The notes under the pieces are model-generated. The model made no database searches. It saw only the letters and a list, made by a program, of their open reading frames with translations, and was not told where the DNA came from. The translations under genes were made by a program, and so were the position numbers. A stretch of DNA of 8,144 nucleotides from an uncultured Oscillospiraceae bacterium (GTDB lineage Bacteria > Bacillota > Clostridia > Oscillospirales > Ruminococcaceae): contig USNZ01000043.1 in the NCBI GenBank assembly GCA_900556255.1, positions 1-8,144 on the forward strand, read 5' to 3'. This document shows positions 1-6,201 of this stretch, piece by piece; the first letter of the stretch is position 1, and each line of letters starts with the position of its first letter.

Positions 1-283
1 CGCCCCAGACGCGGGCCAGCGCGTTGCCCAGCCAGTAGTAGAACAGCAGGTTCAGCACGCCAAAGACGCCGCCCAGCCAGATGGGCTGGAACAAAAACGT
101 GACCAGCCGCCACACCTGCCCCTGCAGCAGGGCGAGGCGGCTTAAAACGATGTATGATGCAAAATTGCGGTTGAACAGCAGCACCACCAGCCCGGCCATC
201 AGCTGCCCGACCAGCAGCCCGTTGACCAGCTGCGGAATGGCCAGATGCCCGAAGCGGCGTTCCAGTTTATCGACCCAATCCAT
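1..283 (-). CDS. Rhomboid-like integral membrane protein, N-terminal fragment
   Basis: This is the first 94 codons of a membrane protein whose 3' end lies beyond the left edge of the window. The ATG at 281-283 is preceded by a perfect AAGGAGGA (293-300), which fixes the start. The protein opens with MDWVDKLERRFG, then a hydrophobic segment at about residues 17-37, then GQVWRLVTFLFQP at about residues 54-66, then a second hydrophobic segment ending YYWLGNALARVWG. The W-R-L-V-T-F-x-F-x-P element followed by a YWLG...WG segment is typical of rhomboid-like and DUF1751-type membrane proteins in Clostridia. The catalytic GxS and His segments of a true rhomboid protease would lie downstream and cannot be seen, so protease activity is not established. 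It is transcribed away from the phosphate module. Confidence 0.7.
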   Translation of the reverse strand, partial: MDWVDKLERRFGHLAIPQLVNGLLVGQLMAGLVVLLFNRNFASYIVLSRLALLQGQVWRLVTFLFQPIWLGGVFGVLNLLFYYWLGNALARVWG

Positions 284-320
284 ACGGAAAAATCCTCCTT
301 GCGGTTTGCCTTAATACCCT

Positions 321-349
321 ATTTTAACATTTTCCCGTGGGGAGTGCAA
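321..349 (-). promoter_or_regulatory. Sigma-A type promoter for the rhomboid-like gene
   Basis: Read on the minus strand, TTGCAC (344-349) and TAAAAT (321-326) are separated by exactly 17 bases. Transcription would begin around 314 and give a leader of about 30 bases that contains the SD. An octamer ACGGGAAA occurs twice, once within the spacer (331-338) and once just upstream of the -35 (353-360). Confidence 0.55.
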
Positions 350-360
350 CAGTTTCCCGT
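331..360. repeat. Direct repeat TTTCCCGT x2, 22-bp period
   Basis: TTTCCCGT occurs at 331-338 and again at 353-360, about two helical turns apart. One copy sits in the spacer of the minus-strand promoter and the other just upstream of its -35. The geometry would suit a repressor or activator operator, but two octamers could also be chance. Confidence 0.3.
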
Positions 361-373
361 CGAAAAGCGCAGA

Positions 374-516
374 ATTTCCACAGCGGATTTTCGGGGTTTT
401 CCACCGATTTTTTGCCCTTGCATCGTGCAGGCCGTGCATAAGTGGGTGAGTTTTCCACACTTTCCACAGAGTTTTCCACAATTTCAACGTGGATAACCGA
501 TATACATTGTGGATAA
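374..516. promoter_or_regulatory. Cluster of DnaA-box-like nonamers
   Basis: Compared with the consensus TTATCCACA, the plus strand carries TTTTCCACA at 451-459 and 472-480 (one mismatch each), CTTTCCACA at 460-468, ATTTCCACA at 374-382 and TTTTCCACC at 397-405 (two mismatches each). In the opposite orientation there is a perfect TGTGGATAA at 508-516 and CGTGGATAA at 488-496 (one mismatch). Five of these seven sites fall within 66 bases (451-516). Left-hand sites point one way and right-hand sites the other. DnaA-box clusters outside oriC are known in Bacillus subtilis, where they influence initiation or act as DnaA-regulated promoters. Nothing here shows which role applies, and no dnaA, dnaN or rpmH lies in the window. 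Confidence 0.6.
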
Positions 517-559
517 CTTCGCCGCAATATGCCGCATAGATGAAGGGCCGCGCATGTTT

Positions 560-618
560 TTTACAAACCGTTCCCCCCGCGCACGGCCGTTTTACATAAA
601 TTTTACAAACACTTTACC
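560..618 (+). promoter_or_regulatory. Putative PhoP/PhoB operator (TTTACA direct repeats)
   Basis: TTTACA at 591-596, TTTACA at 602-607 and TTTACC at 613-618 are spaced exactly 11 bp apart (N5 between units). A further TTTACA lies upstream at 560-565, not in perfect register (31 bp). Bacillus PhoP recognises TT(A/T/C)ACA-like hexamers repeated with about 11-bp period, and PhoB sites in proteobacteria share that 11-bp period. The array lies upstream of a phosphate transporter gene followed by a PhoB/PhoR-type pair, so the Pho assignment agrees with the context. Binding is inferred, not shown. Confidence 0.65.
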
Positions 619-651
619 TTGGCATGATGGCAAACCCGCGGGGACATCCTA

Positions 652-657
652 TATAAT
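652..657 (+). promoter_or_regulatory. -10 element of the phosphate transporter promoter
   Basis: A perfect TATAAT lies at 652-657. No acceptable -35 hexamer is found 16-18 bases upstream (the position holds GGCAAA), which fits an activator-dependent promoter. With transcription starting near 664, the TTTACA array would span about -73 to -46. An 8-bp palindrome CCCGCGGG (635-642) sits between array and -10. The predicted leader is about 68 bases. Confidence 0.5.
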
Positions 658-731
658 AGAAAATGGTATAGGGTGCGGCAAGCCTGTGTGTTTCCGCCCA
701 GTATTAAAAAGAACGGATGTGTATACTTCCC

Positions 732-2534
732 ATGAGCATTTTTAATGTGTTCACCCTGATGGGCGGCATTGCGATGTTCCTGTACGGCATGGACCTTATG
801 GGCAAATCGCTGGAACAAACCGCCGGCAGCAAGCTGCAGGGCATCTTGTCCACCATGACAGCCTCCCCCCTGCGCGCGCTGCTGCTGGGCATGGCCGTCA
901 CGGCGGTCATTCAGTCCAGCGGTGCCACCACCGTTATGGCCGTCGGCTTCGTCAACTCCGGTTTGATGGAACTGCACCAGGCCATCGGCGTCATCATGGG
1001 CGCCAACGTGGGCACCACCGTCACCGGCTGGCTGCTCTCGCTTTCCGGCCTGGAAGGTGACAGCTTCCTCACCCGGATGCTCAACCCCAGCGCATGGAGC
1101 CCCATTCTGGGCTTTATCGGCATCTGGCTGTACACCTTCGGCAAGGACCGCCGCCGCGGCGTGGGCAAAATTATGCTGGGCTTCGCCATTTTGATGACCG
1201 GCATGGGCATTATGTCCTCCGCCATGAGTCCCCTGGCCGATGAACCGTGGTTCATGCAGCTGTTCCTCAGCTTCAAAAACCCCGTTCTGGGCGTTGTTGC
1301 CGGTGCCGTGCTTACCGCCGTGCTGCAATCCAGCTCGGCCAGCGTGGGTATTTTGCAGGCGCTCTGCTCCACGGGTGCGGTCACCTTTTCTGCCGCCGTG
1401 CCCATCATCATGGGCCAGAACATCGGCACCACCGTCACGGCGCTGATCTCCAGCGCGGGCGCCAACAAAAACGCCAAGCGCACCGCCTTTGTGCACCTGT
1501 ATTTCAACCTCATCGGCACCGTGGTGTTCCTGCTGGGGTTCTACGGCCTGAACGCCCTCATCGGGTTCAGCTTCTTTAACGAAACCGCCAACACCTTCGG
1601 CATCGCCATTGTGCACACCGTGTTCAACGTAGTCACCACCGCGATTTTGCTGCCCTTCAACCGCGCGCTGGAACGCCTGGCCATCATGACCGTGCCCGAC
1701 TCCCCCACCGACAGCGGCGAGCAGCACTCCCTGCTGGACGAACGTCTGCTGACCACCCCGTCCGTCGCCGTCGGCCGCGCGATGCTGGTGGGCGGCGATA
1801 TGGCAGAGATCTGCCGCACCGCACTTTTGCAGGCTATGTCCACGACCCGCGTCTGGAACGACGCCATTGCCGACGAGGTCAACCGCAAGGAGGACGCCGT
1901 CGACCACTACGAGGACGTTCTGGGCACCTACCTTGTCAAATTGAGCGCCAAGCACCTCTCGCAGGATGATAACCGCACCGTCAACACGCTGCTGCACACC
2001 ATCGGCGACTTCGAGCGCGTCAGCGACCACGCCGTCAACCTCATCAAGGCGGCCAAGGAGATCCGCGATAAGTCGATCCAATTCAGCGAGGAGGCCCTCA
2101 ACGACCTCAGCGTTCTGGAGGCGGCTGTGCAGGATATCGTAAACCGCACGGTGGACGCTTTCCAGAAAAACGACGTCTACGCGGCAAAAAAGATCGAGCC
2201 GCTGGAGGAAGTCGTGGACGGTCTGGTGCGCGAGGTCAAGAGCCGCCACATCGTCCGCCTGCAGGCGGGCGCATGCAGCATCGAGTACGGCTTTGTGCTG
2301 GACGATCTGCTGACCAACTACGAGCGCATCGCCGACCATTGCTCCAACATTGCCGTTGCCATGATCGAGGTTTCGCTGGATAGGTTTGACACCCACGAAT
2401 ACCTCAACGCCGTAAAGCACGGCGAGGACGTTAAATTTGAACGCCGCTACGAGAAATACCGTGGTCGCTACACCTTTGAGCCGGAGGTCTACGCCGGCGC
2501 GGAGGACACCGAAAAATCCGAAAACGAAGCGTAA
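732..2534 (+). CDS. Na+/phosphate cotransporter with C-terminal PhoU region
   Basis: This 600-residue protein is a NptA-type sodium-dependent phosphate importer of the SLC34-like Na/Pi cotransporter family. The membrane half (about residues 1-310) contains the family's inverted-repeat signature twice: QSSGATT at residue 61 and QSSSAS at residue 199. Each is followed by glycine-rich segments (the GANVGTT and GQNIGTT loops) and hydrophobic helices. The C-terminal part (about residues 345-560) is a PhoU-like helical region with two metal-binding type motifs, FERVSDH (427-433) and YERIADH (530-536). I place the start at ATG 732 because related proteins begin at MSIFNVFTL. An in-frame ATG at 717 would add five residues, and neither start has a clear SD. 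A PhoP-like operator and a -10 lie upstream, and phoB/phoR-type genes follow. Phosphate import is the confident call; ion stoichiometry is not visible. Confidence 0.93.
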   Translation: MSIFNVFTLMGGIAMFLYGMDLMGKSLEQTAGSKLQGILSTMTASPLRALLLGMAVTAVIQSSGATTVMAVGFVNSGLMELHQAIGVIMGANVGTTVTGWLLSLSGLEGDSFLTRMLNPSAWSPILGFIGIWLYTFGKDRRRGVGKIMLGFAILMTGMGIMSSAMSPLADEPWFMQLFLSFKNPVLGVVAGAVLTAVLQSSSASVGILQALCSTGAVTFSAAVPIIMGQNIGTTVTALISSAGANKNAKRTAFVHLYFNLIGTVVFLLGFYGLNALIGFSFFNETANTFGIAIVHTVFNVVTTAILLPFNRALERLAIMTVPDSPTDSGEQHSLLDERLLTTPSVAVGRAMLVGGDMAEICRTALLQAMSTTRVWNDAIADEVNRKEDAVDHYEDVLGTYLVKLSAKHLSQDDNRTVNTLLHTIGDFERVSDHAVNLIKAAKEIRDKSIQFSEEALNDLSVLEAAVQDIVNRTVDAFQKNDVYAAKKIEPLEEVVDGLVREVKSRHIVRLQAGACSIEYGFVLDDLLTNYERIADHCSNIAVAMIEVSLDRFDTHEYLNAVKHGEDVKFERRYEKYRGRYTFEPEVYAGAEDTEKSENEA

Positions 2535-2603
2535 AGACGCGTAAATACCATACCGTGTGCCGCTGCCGGGCCGCTATTTTCCAAGGGTACGACCTGACGA
2601 AAC

Positions 2604-2628
2604 GCGCCGGAGGCGGCGCACTGTTTTT
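2604..2628 (+). terminator. GC hairpin with T-run between transporter and response regulator
   Basis: GCGCCG (2604-2609) pairs perfectly with CGGCGC (2614-2619) around a GAGG loop. A T5 run follows at 2624-2628 after a four-base gap. The stem is short and the T-run is offset, so this may be a weak or leaky terminator that lowers phoB/phoR expression relative to the transporter, or simply an mRNA hairpin. The phoB-type SD begins only a few bases downstream. Confidence 0.4.
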
Positions 2629-2647
2629 ATAGAGGAGGACCTGTATC

Positions 2648-3337
2648 ATGATTCTGATCGTTGAGGATGATTCCGGCATCCGCGAACTGGAAGAATACGC
2701 CCTGCAATCCAACGGGTTTGACGCCCGCGGCTGCGAGGATGCCGCCCACTTTTGGGCGATGCTGCGCGATATCACACCGGAGCTGGTCATTCTGGACGTC
2801 ATGCTGCCCGACGAGGACGGCTACCAGATTTTGGGCAAGCTGCGCGCCGACGCCGCGTACAGCCGCGTGCCTGTCATTATGGTCACGGCCAAAACCGCCG
2901 AGATCGACGTCGTCAAGGGGCTGGACCACGGCGCGGACGACTACCTGTGCAAACCCTTCGGCGTGATGGAGTTTATTTCCCGCGTAAAGGCCGTGCTGCG
3001 CCGCAGTGCGGCCGCCGCCCCCGCGCCCAGCCACCTGCTGCAATTCGGCGATATCGAGCTGGACGACACCTCCCGCACCGTCCGCGCCGCCGGTGCCCCC
3101 GTGGAGCTTACTTACAAGGAATACGCGCTGCTGCATCTGTTTTTGGAGCACCCCGAGGAGGTCCTGGCCCGCGAACGCATCATGAAGGAAGTCTGGGACA
3201 GCGACGACCTGCTGGAATCCCGCACCATCGACATGCACGTGCGCACGCTGCGCCAAAAGCTGGGCGCGGCGGGGGACGCCATCCGCACGGTGCGCAAGGT
3301 GGGCTACAAGCTGACCATGGAGGGCAACGATGACTGA
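2648..3337 (+). CDS. phoB: PhoB/PhoP-type response regulator (OmpR family)
   Basis: A 229-residue two-component regulator. The receiver domain (about 1-118) has the acidic pair D7/D8 after E6, the phosphoacceptor D50 in VILDVMLPDEDGY, T80 and K102 (CKPF). An alanine/proline linker (about 119-128) leads to an OmpR-type winged-helix DNA-binding domain (about 131-225) with the usual LTYKEYALL, VLARERI and TIDMHVRTLRQKL elements and a final VGYKL wing. All residues needed for phosphorylation are present. The start is supported by GGAGG at 2634-2638. It overlaps the kinase gene by 8 bases, so the two are translationally linked. Assignment to phosphate control rests on the adjacent Na/Pi transporter and its TTTACA array. 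OmpR-family sequence alone would not distinguish PhoB from other members. Confidence 0.88.
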   Translation: MILIVEDDSGIRELEEYALQSNGFDARGCEDAAHFWAMLRDITPELVILDVMLPDEDGYQILGKLRADAAYSRVPVIMVTAKTAEIDVVKGLDHGADDYLCKPFGVMEFISRVKAVLRRSAAAAPAPSHLLQFGDIELDDTSRTVRAAGAPVELTYKEYALLHLFLEHPEEVLARERIMKEVWDSDDLLESRTIDMHVRTLRQKLGAAGDAIRTVRKVGYKLTMEGNDD

Positions 3338-4706
3338 TACCGGCAAAGCCCCCCAAAGCATGCGCCGCCGCTACCGCAGTGCTATGATGTGGGTCAATCT
3401 TTTTTGCGTTGCACTGACCTTTTTGCTCTGCACGGTGCTGTACCGCCAAATTTACGCCCAACGCGTAGATCAGTACCTGCAAAGCGTCGGGGCTGCCGTG
3501 GCCGCCGAATTTGACGGCGATGCCGCCGACCTGCCCGCCCGCCTGCCGCAAAACCAGCCGCTGCGCTTTACGCTGATTGCGCAGGACGGCACGGTTCTGT
3601 ACGACAATTTCTCGCAGCAGCTGCCCAACCACGCCGACCGCCCCGAAGTACAGGCCGCGCTGCAAAACGGCACGGGCGCGGCCACCCGCACCAGCGCCAC
3701 GCTGGGCGTCGAGAGCCGCTATTTTGCCCTGCGGCTGGACACACCGAACGGCGTACAGGTGCTGCGCGTCGGGCAGGACGTGGCCAACATCTGGGGCATC
3801 AGCATGAACAGCCTGCCGCTGATCGGCCTGGCCCTGCTGCTGATTCTGGCGGGTGCGGCCATCATCAGCCGCGCCATGACCTATCGGCTGGTGCAGCCCA
3901 TCACCCGCATGGCCGAAAACCTTGACACCATCGAGGCCGACGTCCCCTATGAGGAACTGATCCCGCTGGCGCGCACCGTGCAGAGCGACCGCAAGCTGCG
4001 CGAGGACAACGAGACGATGCGCCGCGAGTTTACGGCCAACGTCAGCCACGAGCTGAAAACCCCGCTGACGAGCATTTCCGGCTATGCCGAACTGATCGAA
4101 AGCGGCATGGCCAAGCCGGAGGATATCCCAGGCTTTGCGGCGCGCATCCACAAGGAGGCGCTGCGCATGATCGCGCTGGTCAGCGACATTTTGCAGCTGA
4201 GCGAGCTGGACAGCAACCAGGCCGCCTACCGCAACGAGCAGCCCGTGGAGATGCAGAACATCGATCTGGCGGCGCTGGTCAGGGAAACCGCACAGGCCAT
4301 GACCGTGAACGCCCGCCGCGCCTATATCACCCTGCAATACGACGCCAAGCCCGCCACCGTGCATGGCAGCCGCGACCTTCTGGGCGAGTTGACCACCAAT
4401 TTGTGCGACAACGCCATACGCTACAACCAGCCGGGCGGCCATGTGGAGCTGCGCTGCGGCACGGGCGCGGACGGCTGCCCCTACCTGATCGTGGAGGACA
4501 ACGGCATCGGCATCCCGCAGGACAGCCAGTCCCGCGTGTTTGAGCGTTTCTACCGCGTGGACAAAAGCCGCAGCAAGGCCACCGGCGGCACGGGGTTGGG
4601 CCTGGCCATCGTCAAGCACATTGCCCTTTTGCACGATGCCCGCATCGACCTGCAAAGTCAGGTCGGCAGCGGTACTTCCATCAAGGTGACCTTCCCGAAG
4701 GCGTAA
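3330..4706 (+). CDS. phoR: PhoR-type sensor histidine kinase
   Basis: A 458-residue membrane kinase, presumably the partner of the overlapping response regulator. It has a basic N-terminus, TM1 at about residues 19-39, an extracytoplasmic region of roughly 120 residues, TM2 at about 161-181, and a short degenerate HAMP-like linker (about 186-225). The HisKA domain carries H240 in NVSHELKTPLTS. The HATPase_c domain shows the N box NLCDNAIRYN (357-366), G1 DNGIG (390-394), F box FERF (404-407) and G2 GGTGLGLAIVK (419-429). All catalytic motifs are intact. No cytoplasmic PAS domain is evident between TM2 and HisKA, unlike Bacillus PhoR. GGAGGG at 3319-3324, inside the end of the regulator gene, supports the ATG at 3330. 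A phosphate-sensing role is inferred from the neighbours; the signal is not identifiable from the sensor domain. Confidence 0.88.
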   Translation: MTDTGKAPQSMRRRYRSAMMWVNLFCVALTFLLCTVLYRQIYAQRVDQYLQSVGAAVAAEFDGDAADLPARLPQNQPLRFTLIAQDGTVLYDNFSQQLPNHADRPEVQAALQNGTGAATRTSATLGVESRYFALRLDTPNGVQVLRVGQDVANIWGISMNSLPLIGLALLLILAGAAIISRAMTYRLVQPITRMAENLDTIEADVPYEELIPLARTVQSDRKLREDNETMRREFTANVSHELKTPLTSISGYAELIESGMAKPEDIPGFAARIHKEALRMIALVSDILQLSELDSNQAAYRNEQPVEMQNIDLAALVRETAQAMTVNARRAYITLQYDAKPATVHGSRDLLGELTTNLCDNAIRYNQPGGHVELRCGTGADGCPYLIVEDNGIGIPQDSQSRVFERFYRVDKSRSKATGGTGLGLAIVKHIALLHDARIDLQSQVGSGTSIKVTFPKA

Positions 4707-4730
4707 ACCGTACCGATCAAGGAGCTGCCC

Positions 4731-6161
4731 ATGAAACTCTATCGCTGTTTTCAAGCCCTGTGGGGGGTTCTTTTGGCTGCCGTCGCTGTGCTGGTGACGG
4801 TTTTCCACAACAACCCCACCCTTGAGATCAACCCTGTGTACATGGTGGGGCTTGCCGCCGTATGGCTGGTTATTTTGTACGCTGTAACGAAATTATGGCA
4901 GCGTCCGTGGCAGCCGCACCCCTTGGCGGCACCGCTGATTTTGGCGGTGTATACGGCCTTTTGTCTGCTGCTTTGCTGGACGCTGCGCGTCGGTGCCAAT
5001 GACAGCTGGGACTACCCCATCGTAGCCCGTCAGGCGCAGGAACTGGTCTTGCAGGGCACACCCCCCGGGGATTATTTTGCGCTGTACCCCAACAACGCCG
5101 CCCTGCTGTGGCTGTACGCCGGGCTGTTTACCGTGGCCCATGCGCTGGGGGCACAGCAGCTTATGAACGTACTTACGGTGTTCGGCTGCCTGTGCATTGC
5201 CGCGGGGCAGTGGTTTGCCTACCAAAGTGCCTGCCTTTTGTGGGGCAAAAAGCGCGGGCTTCTGGCCCTTTGCTTTGCCCTGACCTGCCCCGCCCTGCTG
5301 TTTTACGGTGCCATCTGCTACACCGACACCGTCACCCTGCCGCTGGTTTCGGCCGCGCTGTGGGCATGGCTGCGCGGCCGCCAAAGCAGTAAGCCCGCCC
5401 GCTGGCAGGCTCTTGCGCTTGCGCTTACGGCCGCCGCCGCAGTGCTGAAAATTTCGGCCGCCATTTTGGCCGTTGCCTTTGTGCTGGACTTTTTGCTGCA
5501 CAAAACCCCCGGCAAAAAAGCGATGCTTCGCGGTTTTGCCGCCTCTCTGGCGCTGTTTGCCGTACTGCTGGCGGCGGGCAGCAGGGCCGCTAAAGCCGCC
5601 TTGCCCCGCTACGACGCCGCACCTATCCCCTACACCCACTGGGTCATGATGGGGCTAAGCGGCGACGGCGGTTACAACGATGACGATTACAAGCTGACGC
5701 TGGCCTACCCCACCTACGACGAGCGTGTGGACTTTACGCTGCGCACCATCGGGCAGCGCCTGTGCAGCATGGGCGTGGGCGGCACGCTGCAGCATTTGGG
5801 GCGCAAGCTGTGCTACATTTGCAGCGACGGCCTGTGCTATGTGCAGCAAAAGCTGAACCACGGCGGCGTGAACCCGCAAAATATCTTTACGGCGTTTATC
5901 ATACCGGGCGCCAAGCATGTGCGCTGGCCGTACACCCTGGCCGATGCCTGGCAGCTGTCCTTGTGGATACTGTGCGCCGTCGGTGCCCTGAACGCCGCCC
6001 GCCGCCGTGATACCGATTTCGCCGTGGGCCGCATGGCGGTGTTTGGGCTGCTGCTGTTCTTGCTGCTGTGGGAAGCCCGAAGCCGCTACATCGTTAATTT
6101 TTTGCCCGTTATCCTGCTGTGCGGCGCAGACGGGCTAAACTTGAACAAAAAAGCCGAATAA
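4731..6161 (+). CDS. Polytopic GT-C/GT39-like membrane glycosyltransferase
   Basis: A 476-residue hydrophobic protein with roughly ten or more predicted membrane segments. After two N-terminal helices, an extracytoplasmic loop contains DSWDYPIVARQA (91-102) and then DYFALYPNNAALL (114-126). Acidic residues in the first large loop followed by YPNN are characteristic of Gram-positive GT39/PMT-like polyprenyl-phosphate-sugar transferases. The C-terminus has WEARSRYIVNFLP (447-459), also typical of these proteins. A soluble-looking loop lies at about 283-400. It would transfer a sugar from a lipid carrier to an envelope glycan, lipid or protein; donor and acceptor cannot be told. AAGGAG at 4719-4724 supports the start. 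It follows the kinase by 24 bases with no terminator between, so it is probably in the same operon. A general GT-C family call is safer than a specific enzyme name. Confidence 0.75.
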   Translation: MKLYRCFQALWGVLLAAVAVLVTVFHNNPTLEINPVYMVGLAAVWLVILYAVTKLWQRPWQPHPLAAPLILAVYTAFCLLLCWTLRVGANDSWDYPIVARQAQELVLQGTPPGDYFALYPNNAALLWLYAGLFTVAHALGAQQLMNVLTVFGCLCIAAGQWFAYQSACLLWGKKRGLLALCFALTCPALLFYGAICYTDTVTLPLVSAALWAWLRGRQSSKPARWQALALALTAAAAVLKISAAILAVAFVLDFLLHKTPGKKAMLRGFAASLALFAVLLAAGSRAAKAALPRYDAAPIPYTHWVMMGLSGDGGYNDDDYKLTLAYPTYDERVDFTLRTIGQRLCSMGVGGTLQHLGRKLCYICSDGLCYVQQKLNHGGVNPQNIFTAFIIPGAKHVRWPYTLADAWQLSLWILCAVGALNAARRRDTDFAVGRMAVFGLLLFLLLWEARSRYIVNFLPVILLCGADGLNLNKKAE

Positions 6162-6163
6162 AG

Positions 6164-6191
6164 CAAAAAGGACGCTTGCGCGTCCTTTTTG
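6164..6191. terminator. Bidirectional intrinsic terminator
   Basis: CAAAAAGGACGC (6164-6175) pairs perfectly over 12 bp with GCGTCCTTTTTG (6180-6191) around a TTGC loop. T-rich sequence follows on the plus strand (TTTTTGTTTTT) and also on the minus strand (TTTTTGCTTT). It begins 3 bases after the glycosyltransferase stop and ends 10 bases before the stop of the convergent CorC-like gene, so it serves both. Confidence 0.93.
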
Positions 6192-6201
6192 TTTTTCTGA
6201 A

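Noticed and set aside
374..516. Calling the DnaA-box cluster oriC outright
   Set aside because: No dnaA, dnaN, rpmH or obvious AT-rich unwinding element is seen, so only the box cluster is claimed.
245..527. Short open frames on both strands in the 284-731 intergenic region
   Set aside because: They lack good SDs, overlap the rhomboid promoter and DnaA-like boxes, and have unremarkable translations.
603..2420. A 605-codon open frame antisense to the phosphate transporter
   Set aside because: It mirrors a high-GC coding gene. Its translation is low-complexity, rich in His, Gln, Gly and Ala, and matches no family I know. The sense strand has clear family motifs.
2530..2545. CGTAAA-N4-CGTAAA after the transporter as an inverted Pho half-site pair
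   Set aside because: GCGTAAA is an Ala codon plus stop and recurs at the end of the kinase gene. Spacing is 10 rather than 11 bp and the hexamer deviates from TTTACA.
3180..4808. A 542-codon open frame antisense to the histidine kinase
   Set aside because: It is a composition-driven shadow of phoR with no SD or recognisable domain, and it crosses gene boundaries.
4801..4809. Isolated TTTTCCACA nonamers inside genes (4801-4809 and 7526-7534)
   Set aside because: Single copies explained by codons (Phe-His-Asn, and antisense of the GTG start with Glu-Asn). They are not clustered.
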